Numbered from the stretch's first letter, positions 34,817 to 43,444 are shown. The stretch: 64,000 nt of DNA from Nocardia panacis (GCF_003598715.1 NZ_QZFU01000010.1:186001-250000); one strand, 5' to 3'. Notes: generated by a model not told the origin, from the sequence alone. Translations and numbers: made by a program.

Positions 34817-35833
34817 CTACTTGACGATCGCAGCCGGGTAGCGCTTGGTCTTGTCCTTCTGCAACGCGGTCAGTGGATTCGCGACCACGAACCCCGCGCG
34901 GAAGGTCACCCGCATCGCCTTGCTATCGGCCTGCATGAGGTTCAACAAGACCTTTCCGGCGGCGTCGGTAATCACACCCTCGGAGAAAATGCGATATTCG
35001 ATGTCCTGACGGATGCCGACGACCACTTTCGACCAGTCCGCCGCAATGATGCTGGCCTGGGCGTCATCCCACGCACCGTTGTCCACTTCGCCCATCGGCT
35101 TGCCGTACAGCGTGCTCGGCGTGCCAGCCGCGAGCGAGGGAACATAGATCGGTGTGCCCTGGCCGTTACGGAGACCGATCAGTTCCCATTCGATTCCTGG
35201 GGCGCTGGCGAACCCGCTGATGCCGTACCCCTGCTTACGCAGCCGCTTACCGGCCTCGGCGACATCCTCACCGAGATCCGACTTGCGGCTGGTCGACGCG
35301 GCGTTGGCACCAGTTCCGGATGTGGACACCGGGATGTCGCGGTTGCGTGTGATGACGTTTCCTGCGGCAATCGCGCCGGCCAGGAGGCTCGTACCGAAGC
35401 TCACCGGCATGTCCGCGCCGAAAATGCCTGCCTGGTCCAGCTTCCGGCCGATCGCCTCGGCGACACGCGGTGCGACCTGCGACCACAAATCTATGCGGGC
35501 ATCGGCGACCACGTTGTCCGGGATCGGCACCACGACCGCCAGTTCCTCAGCGGTGATCACGATGTCTTCCCACGCCTGCAAGTCGGTCTCTTTCATACCG
35601 GACTTGCTGTCCGATTTCGGCTCGGAACGCACCCAGTAGGCGTCCGGTGCCGACCCCAACACCGATTGCCGCGCGGTACCCGCGCTCATCTGCACCTTGT
35701 TCGCCATCGTCAGCAACGCCGATGCCTTCGGCGCGGCCTGCAAGATCTCCGTAATAGCCTGCGGCGGCATGAGATTGGACCCATAGCCGCCCGAAAGCTG
35801 GGCACTGCCCAGCACATTGGCGTATCCCGCCAC
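34817..35833 (-). CDS. Major capsid protein (HK97 fold)
   Basis: 338 residues. LMPPQAITEILQAAPKASALLTMA is the family's N-terminal segment, EELAVVVPIPDNVVAD the core strand and RVTFRAGFVVANPLTALQ the C-terminal domain. The GTG at 35833 comes two bases after GGGGGGAA and is preferred over the TTG at 35845 that lies inside the ribosome site. No prohead protease gene is evident nearby. Confidence 0.88.
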   Translation of the reverse strand: MAGYANVLGSAQLSGGYGSNLMPPQAITEILQAAPKASALLTMANKVQMSAGTARQSVLGSAPDAYWVRSEPKSDSKSGMKETDLQAWEDIVITAEELAVVVPIPDNVVADARIDLWSQVAPRVAEAIGRKLDQAGIFGADMPVSFGTSLLAGAIAAGNVITRNRDIPVSTSGTGANAASTSRKSDLGEDVAEAGKRLRKQGYGISGFASAPGIEWELIGLRNGQGTPIYVPSLAAGTPSTLYGKPMGEVDNGAWDDAQASIIAADWSKVVVGIRQDIEYRIFSEGVITDAAGKVLLNLMQADSKAMRVTFRAGFVVANPLTALQKDKTKRYPAAIVK

Positions 35834-35858
35834 AATTCCCCCCAAAAAATTGAACGCT

Positions 35859-36350
35859 CTACTTGATCAATTCCCCGCGCAGCCAGTCCGTGAGATTCGC
35901 CCCCGAGATCCCCGGACCGGTGCTCGCCCCTTGGCGCGGGTCCGGCCTCGGTGCCCGCGGAGTCGCCTGTTCCCCCCGGAATTTGAGCAGCGCCTCCGCG
36001 CTCGCCTCGAACTCCTCGACCGTGCCCCCGCTCAACAGGCCAGCCGGAACACCTCGCGCTGCGGCGACCTGCGCACGTGCGGTCGAGACCTCGAGGTCGC
36101 GCGCTCGCGCTTCGGCCACCTCGGCACGCTTCACAGCCTTTTCGACTTCCGACAGGTTCGCGGCCTCGGCCGCGTCATACCTCGCAGCCTTGTCCCGCAA
36201 GGTGTCATAGTCGGCGTACTTGTTTCGTTCACGCGCGACGCGCTCACCAATGATTCGGTCAAGCGCTTCTTGCGATTCGATCGGAGTAAACGACGCTGCT
36301 GTCCCCTCATTTTCAGCAGCGGCGCTATCCGACCCGATCTCATCCGCCAT
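35859..36350 (-). CDS. Capsid scaffolding protein
   Basis: 163 residues, acidic N-terminus, central coiled coil (LSEVEKAVKRAEVAEARARDLEVS) and basic C-terminal capsid-binding tail. Located directly upstream of the capsid gene. ATG at 36350 chosen because AGAAGG lies 8 nt before it; a GTG at 36359 is too close to that site. Confidence 0.8.
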   Translation of the reverse strand: MADEIGSDSAAAENEGTAASFTPIESQEALDRIIGERVARERNKYADYDTLRDKAARYDAAEAANLSEVEKAVKRAEVAEARARDLEVSTARAQVAAARGVPAGLLSGGTVEEFEASAEALLKFRGEQATPRAPRPDPRQGASTGPGISGANLTDWLRGELIK

Positions 36351-36442
36351 AGCAGACACCTTCTTTCCGTTTCCTGCTCGTCAGCACATTGAATCCGTAC
36401 TGTTGACCGCCGTACGTGCCGCGTAGATCTGCGCAGAATCGA

Positions 36443-37360
36443 CTAGCCGCAAGGGTTTTCAGTAGAACCGATGGCGATCATGTCGAGCAGCAGCGCAATC
36501 GCGTGCGCGGCTTGCGGCGGTATTACGCCGTTGCCGAGTAGATGTAGCTGCCCGTAGTAGGGCAATCCGAGTTCGGGGGCGGTTACCCAGCCCGCAGGTA
36601 ACCCCATCATCCACTCCACGAAGCGGGGCGACAGCCGAGGCTGTCCGTTTCTGTTGGGCTCAGCGATCCACGGTGCCGGACGTGTGCGACGTTCCCATTC
36701 CTGCACAGCGGGCAGGAACTCACCCCAAGCGTTTTCGCCACGTCGATCAGTCGAATTTGGTGATCCTGTCGAACACGAACCGCTATCGGGCTCCCCCCGC
36801 CGACCGCCTCCGATGCCGCTGGAGTCGGCAATAGGCGATTCTGGGCCGGCGCGTTTCCATTCGGCGAATCCGCAGGCAGGGTCGGTAATAGCAATGAAGA
36901 CTCTTTCGCGCCTGTGCGGCGCTCCGACATCAGATGCTCGTACAGAGACCCATTGCGCAGATAGCCCGATCTCGGCAAGGTCCCCGAGTACCGTATCGAA
37001 TCCCTTGCTTCGATGTCCTGCCACGTTTTCCAGCAGCGTGATTCTCGGTCGTAGTACGCGAATGGCTTGATAGATGTAGGGCCAGAGATGGCGCGGGTCA
37101 TTTTCTCCTTTCCGCCGCCCCGAGGTAGAGAACGGCTGACATGGATAACCGGCCGTCAAGATATCGATCGGCGGTACCGCGTTCCAGTCGATTTGTTTGA
37201 CATCGCCGAGGTTCGGAATGTTGGGCGCGCGGTGTCCGAGCAGTTTGATCGCGTTGCGGTCGATGTCCGCGACCCAGACCAGTTCTGTATCAGCGAAGAT
37301 CGTTTCCACGGCCATATCCAACCCGAGATAGCCCGAACAAAGGCTACCGATTCGAAGCAT
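36443..37360 (-). CDS. DNA cytosine-5 methyltransferase
   Basis: 305 residues with ordered C5-MTase motifs: I (RIGSLCSGYLGLDMAVE), IV with the catalytic Cys (AGYPCQPFS), VI (LLENVAG), VIII (GAPHRRERVFI) and X (LLGNGVIPPQAAHAIAL). The target-recognition part is short. As an isolated methylase inside the head operon it probably protects phage DNA from host restriction. A second long frame on the same strand overlaps it (36607-37101; see findings). Confidence 0.9.
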   Translation of the reverse strand: MLRIGSLCSGYLGLDMAVETIFADTELVWVADIDRNAIKLLGHRAPNIPNLGDVKQIDWNAVPPIDILTAGYPCQPFSTSGRRKGENDPRHLWPYIYQAIRVLRPRITLLENVAGHRSKGFDTVLGDLAEIGLSAQWVSVRASDVGAPHRRERVFIAITDPACGFAEWKRAGPESPIADSSGIGGGRRGEPDSGSCSTGSPNSTDRRGENAWGEFLPAVQEWERRTRPAPWIAEPNRNGQPRLSPRFVEWMMGLPAGWVTAPELGLPYYGQLHLLGNGVIPPQAAHAIALLLDMIAIGSTENPCG

Positions 37361-37413
37361 GTGTTCCTATTTTCAGATACCGTCTGTGAGCGCAGAAGGA
37401 AACCCCTCGGCTG

Positions 37414-37500
37414 CTACAGTCCCAAAAGTGGCCGCACGAGCGGTCCCAGATCACCGATCAGCTTGATAACGTCGAGCAACACAGCGAGCATCCCTATCAC
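37414..37500 (-). CDS. 28-residue hydrophobic peptide
   Basis: GTG at 37500 (or ATG at 37491) after GGTGAGG. MLAVLLDVIKLIGDLGPLVRP forms a single amphipathic-to-hydrophobic helix. It fills the gap between the MuF-like and methylase genes. Possibly a membrane micro-peptide; translation unproven. Confidence 0.4.
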   Translation of the reverse strand: MIGMLAVLLDVIKLIGDLGPLVRPLLGL

Positions 37501-37517
37501 CCCCTCACCGGATTGTT

Positions 37518-38174
37518 CTAGGCGTAGCCGAGTTCCCGGTACGCCTTTCCCAATGACTTTCGATCTGTCGCCCCCGCGAGTCGGGATGCCTCGATGTATT
37601 GCTGTTCCCACTCGCCCAGGTCGGGCATGTGAGGGATTTCGACATCTTTTCGCAGTGGATAACCCACGCAGCGGCAATTGGTGTGCGCGCTGAATGAAGC
37701 TCGTTCTTCGGAGGCGTACACAATGGTTCGGGTGGCGATCATCCGGCAGAACCAGCACGCGGCCGGTGCCGCGTAGCGGATCGCCCCCACCTGCTCACGA
37801 ACGGTGTTGTCCAACACCGTCGTTCGCTGCTGCTGGTACAGATGCCGTTGACCGACCCCGAGAATCAGATCCCATACGGCGTCCTTGCCCAGAGCCCAGG
37901 CGACACCGGGCTGTAGTGCCTCCGGCGCGGGCATCTCAGCGGGTATCGCGCGGTAGTCCAGGTCCGGCGCGAGCCGGTTGTACCAGTCCACGGTGAGGTC
38001 ACCGGCCGCCGACAGGTACGGATACACCGTGGAGGGATACCGCTCGTAGAAGGCGTGCTTCCAGCCCTTCGCGGAAGTACCGCCGCCCACCTCGTTCCAC
38101 ACCGCGTGCAGGTCACCGGCCATAACCACGTTCAACTGAGCGAGTGGTACCCGGATATCACTGACCGCGGTCAT
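37518..38174 (-). CDS. MuF-like minor head protein
   Basis: 218 residues. A helical N-terminal half is followed by ACWFCRMIATRTIVYASEE and SAHTNCRCVGYPL, the Cys/His pattern of phage Mu F-type minor head proteins that bind next to the portal. The ATG overlaps the portal stop (ATGA), placing it correctly in the operon. Confidence 0.75.
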   Translation of the reverse strand: MTAVSDIRVPLAQLNVVMAGDLHAVWNEVGGGTSAKGWKHAFYERYPSTVYPYLSAAGDLTVDWYNRLAPDLDYRAIPAEMPAPEALQPGVAWALGKDAVWDLILGVGQRHLYQQQRTTVLDNTVREQVGAIRYAAPAACWFCRMIATRTIVYASEERASFSAHTNCRCVGYPLRKDVEIPHMPDLGEWEQQYIEASRLAGATDRKSLGKAYRELGYA

Positions 38175-39634
38175 GCCGTTTGATTCCCCGCAGAATCGCC
38201 TGTGCTCACGCTGCCGCTCCGCATAGCCGCCTGCGCCACATCGGGTTTCGTCGCCTGGACATGCGCCGCCGCGCCCGGTAGTCCGGCAACGAGCTGCTGC
38301 ACGCGGCCCCGCCGGAGGTCTTGCTCGACTTGGCGTTGCTCGATCTCGGTGAGCCCGATACGCCGCCATGTCACCGGCGAGCTGGCTGGAAGAATCTGTG
38401 CCTGGACCAGTTTTGTTGTCGAGTCGGCTTCGGCGGCCATCGTCGGTGTGGCCGCGTCGCGCCAGTCCAGCCCCACTACTCGGTCGTAGTCGGCAGGGAT
38501 CGCGCCATCACGGATCAGTAGGGCGAGACGGCCGACTTCCCGCCAGGCCCGGCCGAACATCAGCTGACGGCGTTCGGCGCGCTTGACCAACCGCGATTCC
38601 ATTGCCCGGATGGCGTCCGCGGACGCTGCGGTGTCGGTCGCGAACCCCAACATCATCGGTGGAATCGCCGTTTCAGCGGACAGGAGCTGCGCCAGGCCGC
38701 GAAGGTAATCGAGATATGGTCCCGGCCGGCCTTGCTCGAATTGCCCGACCGCCGGTTTCGCATCAGGGCTGTCCTCGTCGTGCGGGATGGCCATCATGCG
38801 CCCGATCACGGCTTCCCACCCGGTTACCGCGCTACCGTCCGCCTTCGCGAACTGCTCGGGCGCCACACCAGTAGCCCAAAGCCTCGGGGCACTGAAGAAT
38901 TCACGGTTCAGCTCCATCGCGCCCAAGGTCCGCACCGCGTTGTCCACCAGGCCCCGCACGCCGCGCGTGATCTCGCTGCGCCCGAATGGCCTTGACGCCG
39001 TGGGATGGTTCGCCATCTGCACCACGGGCAATCGGCCCAGATTGTGTTGGTCGCGGTCATAGACCCGCCACGGTCCTGCGCCCAGCTCGCCGCGCTCGAG
39101 GTAGACCGTCTGATCCGGCAGATACAGCCGAGCCGATGTGTACACCTTCCGATCGTCGTCCCAGTACCGGGACACGGCCACCGACAGCCGCCGTGTGCGC
39201 ACGTCCCGGATGCCGGACATGTGCAGCGGCGATTCGACTGTGATCAGCGGGTGTACGTCGTCGCCGGTGCCAACGGTGATGAAGTCGCACCCGTACACGA
39301 GCGAATCGACGTGCGCGAGGCTGGAATCAGTGTCCAACTCGTTCCGCCGGTAGATCTCGGTCAGCCCGTAGTCTGCGCCCTGTTCGACCCAACCGAGCCA
39401 ATCCAGGCGCTCATCCAGCACGTCCACAGCGACCCCGGCCCACCCGACCACGGTGTGGACCAACGGTGCGATACGGCGGGGAATAGCGATATCCAGCGAC
39501 CGGACCCGTTGCCGCCCCTCGTAATACGCCTTCGCCGTGCGGTTCGCGATCTCGTGCCGTTCGATCAGCAACCACACCCGATTGAACTGCTGCTGCTCGT
39601 CATCCGATAAAAGCCCGAGCGTCGACAGATTCAC
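38171..39634 (-). CDS. Portal protein (SPP1 gp6-like)
   Basis: 487 residues. AKAYYEGRQRVRSLDIAIP, RPFGRSEITRGVRGLVDNAVRTL, IPPMMLGFATDTAASADAIRAMESRLVKRAERR are hallmark segments of actinophage portals. It forms the dodecameric DNA-entry ring. Overlaps the terminase stop by four bases. Confidence 0.9.
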   Translation of the reverse strand: MNLSTLGLLSDDEQQQFNRVWLLIERHEIANRTAKAYYEGRQRVRSLDIAIPRRIAPLVHTVVGWAGVAVDVLDERLDWLGWVEQGADYGLTEIYRRNELDTDSSLAHVDSLVYGCDFITVGTGDDVHPLITVESPLHMSGIRDVRTRRLSVAVSRYWDDDRKVYTSARLYLPDQTVYLERGELGAGPWRVYDRDQHNLGRLPVVQMANHPTASRPFGRSEITRGVRGLVDNAVRTLGAMELNREFFSAPRLWATGVAPEQFAKADGSAVTGWEAVIGRMMAIPHDEDSPDAKPAVGQFEQGRPGPYLDYLRGLAQLLSAETAIPPMMLGFATDTAASADAIRAMESRLVKRAERRQLMFGRAWREVGRLALLIRDGAIPADYDRVVGLDWRDAATPTMAAEADSTTKLVQAQILPASSPVTWRRIGLTEIEQRQVEQDLRRGRVQQLVAGLPGAAAHVQATKPDVAQAAMRSGSVSTGDSAGNQTA

Positions 39635-41061
39635 AGCACCAACACCTTCCCCCCACCCCGACCCAACCGCCTACGCGCCGGTCGCGCGTCAAGGAACCCG
39701 TACAGCGCCAACGTCACGGCCACGGTCGGGGTGATATCCGCGGTCGAGTCCTTCCGGCCCCACGCCCACAGATCACCCACCGGCCGCTTCCTCGCCACGT
39801 CCACCGATTCCGACAGAATCGGTTGATTCACATGCCGCAGCCGCGCCGAGTACACGTAGTCATAGAAAAGCCCACACGCCAACCCGAATTCGCTCAGAGT
39901 TGTTCGCACCACCGGAACCCCCAGGTGATCCAATTCCGGGATCACCGTTGCGGCGGGGCCGTCCGCGATCACCACACACGGCCCCCACTGCGCCACCAGC
40001 GCGGCGAGTCTCGGTGCGAGCCAATCGGTTCCACGCCGATTGTCTACGATTTCCACGTGATACAGCCCGTCGCGGCGTGCGCCCGCAATTGCGATGGATG
40101 CTTGCGAGCGGTCCGGGCTGATATCCACAGCAACCGCGATCGGGTCGAGAACCTGCGACGTGCCGTCCGCCAGGAGTCGCCAGGATTCCGGATCGATCAC
40201 CGCGCCCGTACTTTTCGCGATCCACATTCCGAGCCGTTCTCGCATGAAAGTCTCGTCATCCATCGCGGCGCGTTCATCGGCGATGGTCTCGACTTCCAGC
40301 CGTATACCGGCAGCCGGATTCGCGGCCTTCCACACTTCGACCGAATCCAGGTCACTGCCTTCGGGTGCGGCCCATTCCAGCCAGCACACCCGTGGATTGC
40401 TTCCCTCCAGCGCGGACGCCCGAAGTTTGGTGAAGACCTCCCCCTCGGCCGATGGACCGGGAACGGTGCCGACATAGATGACCTGACGGTTACGCGATGC
40501 CGAAACGGTCGGAAGCAGGCTGGCCAGTGCGAGAGCCGAAAAATGTTGAGACTCGTCGGCCAAGATCAGGTCCGTACTGAAACCGCGGCCCGATGACTTC
40601 GACCGTGCGATGAAATCCACGCGTCCGCCGTTGCGAAGCTCGATACCCTCTTGCCCGTTCGTTCGGCGGATCTGCTTCACCATGCGGGACAATTCCGGAT
40701 ACCGCTTGTCCTCGAAAAACGAGACAAGGCGAAGGAACTGTGCCCGCGCCGTTTTCACCTCGTGCGCGGTGAAAAGAATTCGCTCACCCAGTGCGACCAT
40801 GCCGTACAAGCAACGCGCCTCCAACAAGGCGGACTTGCCTTGCTGTCGAGCGACGCACAATCCGCACGAGGTGGCAGCCCACCGGCCGCCTTCGACGGTC
40901 AGCCAGCAGCGCATGACCTCGCACTGCCACTCGTCCAGTACGAGCCCGTATTGCGCGGCCAGATAGATAGCGTCCTCAGCCTCGGAGTGGCTTCCGGAAG
41001 GCGATATGCGTATCAGGGGCGGCGGATTCCCGGTCTGCCCGGCGGCGCGCGAGTTCGTCAA
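39631..41061 (-). CDS. Terminase large subunit
   Basis: 476 residues. ATPase domain: Walker A CVARQQGKSALLEAR, Walker B TDLILADESQHF. Nuclease domain: VAVDISPDRSQASIAIAG with the first metal-binding Asp and VVIADGPAATV. The TTG at 41061 has AGGAGGT upstream and lies inside the small-subunit gene, so the two overlap by 86 bases. Confidence 0.9.
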   Translation of the reverse strand: MTNSRAAGQTGNPPPLIRISPSGSHSEAEDAIYLAAQYGLVLDEWQCEVMRCWLTVEGGRWAATSCGLCVARQQGKSALLEARCLYGMVALGERILFTAHEVKTARAQFLRLVSFFEDKRYPELSRMVKQIRRTNGQEGIELRNGGRVDFIARSKSSGRGFSTDLILADESQHFSALALASLLPTVSASRNRQVIYVGTVPGPSAEGEVFTKLRASALEGSNPRVCWLEWAAPEGSDLDSVEVWKAANPAAGIRLEVETIADERAAMDDETFMRERLGMWIAKSTGAVIDPESWRLLADGTSQVLDPIAVAVDISPDRSQASIAIAGARRDGLYHVEIVDNRRGTDWLAPRLAALVAQWGPCVVIADGPAATVIPELDHLGVPVVRTTLSEFGLACGLFYDYVYSARLRHVNQPILSESVDVARKRPVGDLWAWGRKDSTADITPTVAVTLALYGFLDARPARRRLGRGGGKVLVL

Positions 41062-41242
41062 GCGGCGTCACCTCCTGGACCTCCGGTGGTGCCAGCTCCC
41101 GAATGCGTTCCAGCACGTCAAGCAGTGCTTTCGCAAGCTGGGCGCGGCCCACGCCGCGGGAAGAATCGATGTCGTCCATGAGTGCCCGGCGTATCGCCTG
41201 AAGGTCCGCCAGTTCGGCGCTGGGAGGCTTCCTGTCAGCCAT
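40976..41242 (-). CDS. Terminase small subunit
   Basis: 88 residues, mostly helical (LADLQAIRRALMDDIDSS, QLAKALLDVLERIREL) with a polar tail, directly upstream of and overlapping the large-subunit gene. The size fits actinophage small terminases that recognise the packaging site. Confidence 0.7.
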   Translation of the reverse strand: MADRKPPSAELADLQAIRRALMDDIDSSRGVGRAQLAKALLDVLERIRELAPPEVQEVTPLDELARRRADRESAAPDTHIAFRKPLRG

Positions 41243-41447
41243 TGGTCGGAGCGGGATCGGGTGCACCGGCCGGAACGATCTGCATGTCGTCGGTCAGCAA
41301 CGGAATGTGGATCACCCGAGGCTTACCTGTCGCGAACGATGTGATCGTCGGACCGATATCCGAGATTTCCCACGGGAATTCCCGACCATCCAAAAGGAGA
41401 CGCTTCTGCTTCAGGTCCACCGTTGTCATTTTGACTCGATCTGCCAT
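41235..41447 (-). CDS. Small phage protein upstream of terminase
   Basis: 70 residues, beta-rich: VKMTTVDLKQKRLLLDGREFPWEISDIGP. Found in this slot in related phages, without known function. ATG with AGGGGAAA three bases upstream; overlaps the terminase small-subunit start by 8 bases. Confidence 0.55.
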   Translation of the reverse strand: MADRVKMTTVDLKQKRLLLDGREFPWEISDIGPTITSFATGKPRVIHIPLLTDDMQIVPAGAPDPAPTNG

Positions 41448-41503
41448 GAATTTCCCCTGGTCATGAGTTGTTGGGGCGCGCGAATTCGTGTTAGTCTTCA
41501 GCC

Positions 41504-41608
41504 ATGCGAAACCAAGCCACTCGAGAAGCCCGCGAGGCGGCCGGTGCGTATTCAATGTTCTTCGCCGCCCGGTTCGCTCGCTACGCGAACTGGATTCGAA
41601 GGCGATAG
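41504..41608 (+). CDS. 34-residue basic peptide or small RNA unit, antisense to the late operon
   Basis: Plus-strand ORF in a minus-strand block: MRNQATREAREAAGAYSMFF then a basic tail. It is preceded by a TTGTTG/TAGTCT promoter-like pair and followed by a textbook terminator (41620-41641), so a short independent transcript is likely. Whether the product is the peptide or an RNA is open. Confidence 0.45.
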   Translation: MRNQATREAREAAGAYSMFFAARFARYANWIRRR

Positions 41609-41619
41609 AAATAGGGGGC

Positions 41620-41641
41620 GGGGCCGAAAGGCCCCCTTTTT
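41620..41641 (+). terminator. Rho-independent terminator
   Basis: GGGGCC-GAAA-GGCCCC stem-loop followed by five Ts on the plus strand. It ends the short rightward unit at 41504-41608. Confidence 0.8.
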
Positions 41642-41727
41642 GTGTTCGGGGGGATATCGGCCTGTGTGCCTGAGAGGAGAAGTGCCCTCGATTCGAGGGG
41701 TTGCCCCCTACCCCCTGCGAGTGTGTT

Positions 41728-42012
41728 TCACCATTTGCGCGATGTAGGCATTCGATCGGCCATCGTGTCGGCTCGATTTCCTCGGGCCGCATTGCAGGCC
41801 CGGTGTGCGGCGCGGAGTTCCCCGAGCAGGTGACCGCCTTTGCTACGTGGGGTCACATGGTCAGCGGTCCAATCCATGCCTCGGCCGTCTTCCTGGGTAA
41901 GTGACGTATCGATAGGTTGGCCACATATCCAGCACACGCGACTTTCACGTCGCAGTGCCGCCTTGGCGCGGCGATACGCCCTGTGGTCGAGCCCGTTTCG
42001 TTTCCCTGCCAC
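41728..42012 (-). CDS. HNH endonuclease
   Basis: 94 residues. CWICG and a later AHRACNAARG provide the zinc-ribbon/HNH framework, with DWTADHVTPRSKGG carrying the catalytic HN region. HNH proteins next to terminase genes assist DNA packaging cleavage in many siphoviruses. GTG at 42012 with GGGGGTGATC upstream. It is the first gene of the late operon. Confidence 0.85.
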   Translation of the reverse strand: MAGKRNGLDHRAYRRAKAALRRESRVCWICGQPIDTSLTQEDGRGMDWTADHVTPRSKGGHLLGELRAAHRACNAARGNRADTMADRMPTSRKW

Positions 42013-42058
42013 GATCACCCCCGTTCCGCACCTGCCCATTGAGCTAGACGCCTTGAGC

Positions 42059-42103
42059 AAGCCGAAAGGACGCCAGATTCAGAATCTGGCGTCCTTTCGG
42101 CTT
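42059..42103. repeat. 45-bp perfect palindrome upstream of the late operon
   Basis: Two perfect 22-bp arms (42059-42080, 42082-42103) around one base. It may act as a terminator in either direction, a protein-binding site or a packaging-related site. The surrounding 42013-42411 holds no supportable gene: small frames there run through the palindrome and lack ribosome sites. Confidence 0.7.
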
Positions 42104-42358
42104 TGCACGGGCCAAGACTGCCGTCGACTGCGCGGCCACCCATACCGCGCAAAGGAGTCTGCCCGTTCTCGGCGATTGAACGCCGAGCGGTTCCGATGTT
42201 GATTTCCGAGCGCCACCGGATAGCGCTGTCGACCACCCCCTATGTTGGTGGTGGCGTTGCGGTTTCGTCCGCCGGTATCGAGTCTACACACCCGATGTAG
42301 TGCGATTACGTTGCTCGTTGACGTCCAGGTGACCTGTTCCGATCGTGTTACGGTCACA

Positions 42359-42399
42359 GGTCGGGGGCGAGGCATCTAGGGAATGCCTCGCCCCCGACC
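42359..42399 (-). terminator. Terminator after the leftward control gene
   Basis: Perfect 17-bp arms (42359-42375 and 42383-42399) with a 7-nt loop, 12 bp after the end of the gene at 42412-42852. Very stable; no T-run. Confidence 0.7.
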
Positions 42400-42411
42400 C
42401 GGCCTAACGGG

Positions 42412-42852
42412 TTAGCTCATCTGGTCGACCGCCATGGCGTCCTGGCTGGCCAGATGGGCGCGGTACCGGTACGGTGCGACGCGCGGCGGGTCCACCTGTT
42501 CAGCGTAACGTGCGGCCAGATCGAACAACTCTGCGGCTTCGCGGAATTTCCGCGCAGCGAATTGGTAGGTGCCCCTGCGCTCTGCCGAGTATCCGGCAAC
42601 CCACGAATCGTTCGCGGAATTGTGAATCTCCCTCATGCGACCGATAGTCGGCACCTTCTCCACGCGGAGGAGGAATCGAATCACCAGCCCGTAGGGAATA
42701 GTGGGAATAGATTCCCAGTCCCATCCTTTCCGAATCGCGCGCAGTGTCGCATGATCCAGTTCCTCGCCGGCGGCTTCAAGGTTCAGAGTTTCGATTCGGT
42801 TGGCGAAAACGGATCGAACTCGGCGTTGGTATTCATCGAGGTTGAGGGTCAC
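42412..42852 (-). CDS. Unknown control-region protein
   Basis: 146 residues, helical and acidic. LRAIRKGWDWESIPTIPYGLVIRFLL suggests a DNA-binding or protein-binding core, and AARKFREAAELFDLAARYAEQ a TPR-like helix pair. Its promoter faces the 33-bp palindrome shared with the divergent gene. A regulator of late genes or of lysogeny is possible. GTG start with GGAAAG upstream. Confidence 0.5.
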   Translation of the reverse strand: MTLNLDEYQRRVRSVFANRIETLNLEAAGEELDHATLRAIRKGWDWESIPTIPYGLVIRFLLRVEKVPTIGRMREIHNSANDSWVAGYSAERRGTYQFAARKFREAAELFDLAARYAEQVDPPRVAPYRYRAHLASQDAMAVDQMS

Positions 42853-42890
42853 TGATCTTTCCTTCCGATTGGTTCGTCACCTTGCGGCGA

Positions 42891-42923
42891 CACCATGACT
42901 GTATAGGCTATACAGTCATGGTG
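42891..42923. promoter_or_regulatory. 33-bp palindromic operator between divergent genes
   Basis: Perfect 16-bp arms around one G. It contains TATA-like -10 elements for both directions, so one bound dimer could shut both promoters. The half-site CTGTATAG recurs at 42977-42984 just before the rightward start. Confidence 0.75.
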
Positions 42924-42992
42924 CAAGGCGTGACTCAGAAACCTGATCGGGTGCCGCTTCCGGAGATGCGCACCGGCTGTATAGTGCTCGGC

Positions 42993-43403
42993 GTGAGTGA
43001 ACCGGTGAACAGCGCGCGGTCTCGAGTGGCGGAAGTTCTTGCCCTGTATTCGCGTAGCGGCGATGCCGCCTCGCTGGCGGATGTGCGGCGAGCGGTGACG
43101 GCCGCTATGGTCGGCGGCGTGTCGTATGAGGAAATCGCGGCCGATGCCGGTCTTGGAGACCCGCTGGAGTTGCTGGCCTTCATCGATGAATCGAGTGCGC
43201 CCGCGATTCTGGCACGCATTGCAGTGCTGCGCGAGGAACGAGCAAAAGCATTGGACCGAGACATCCGAATCAAGGAATTGATGGCACGGGAAGCACCCAA
43301 GGCGCGGAGTCGGACCGGGTTGTCGGAAGTGCAGTTGGCGAAGAATTTCGGTGTGCAGCGCACCGTGTTGCGGAATTGGCTCGGCAAACCCGTCGTCTGG
43401 TAG
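42993..43403 (+). CDS. Predicted helix-turn-helix regulator
   Basis: 136 residues from the GTG at 42993; earlier in-frame starts lie inside the operator and are rejected. Two helix-turn-helix-like segments: VSYEEIAADAGLGDPLELLAF and, at the C-terminus, SEVQLAKNFGVQRTVLRNWLG, joined by a charged helix. It is the best candidate to bind the palindrome upstream. Confidence 0.6.
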   Translation: MSEPVNSARSRVAEVLALYSRSGDAASLADVRRAVTAAMVGGVSYEEIAADAGLGDPLELLAFIDESSAPAILARIAVLREERAKALDRDIRIKELMAREAPKARSRTGLSEVQLAKNFGVQRTVLRNWLGKPVVW

Positions 43404-43444
43404 CGCCGAATATCATTCCTGGACGGGCGATAGAACGCCCGCGG

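Noticed and set aside
41995-42060. tRNA-like D-arm (TAGCTCAATGGGCAGG on the minus strand)
   Set aside because: No matching acceptor, anticodon or T-arm (no GGTTC-type loop) around it; overlaps the HNH start.
42015-42236. 73-codon minus-strand ORF upstream of the HNH gene
   Set aside because: Reads straight through the 45-bp palindrome and has no ribosome site.
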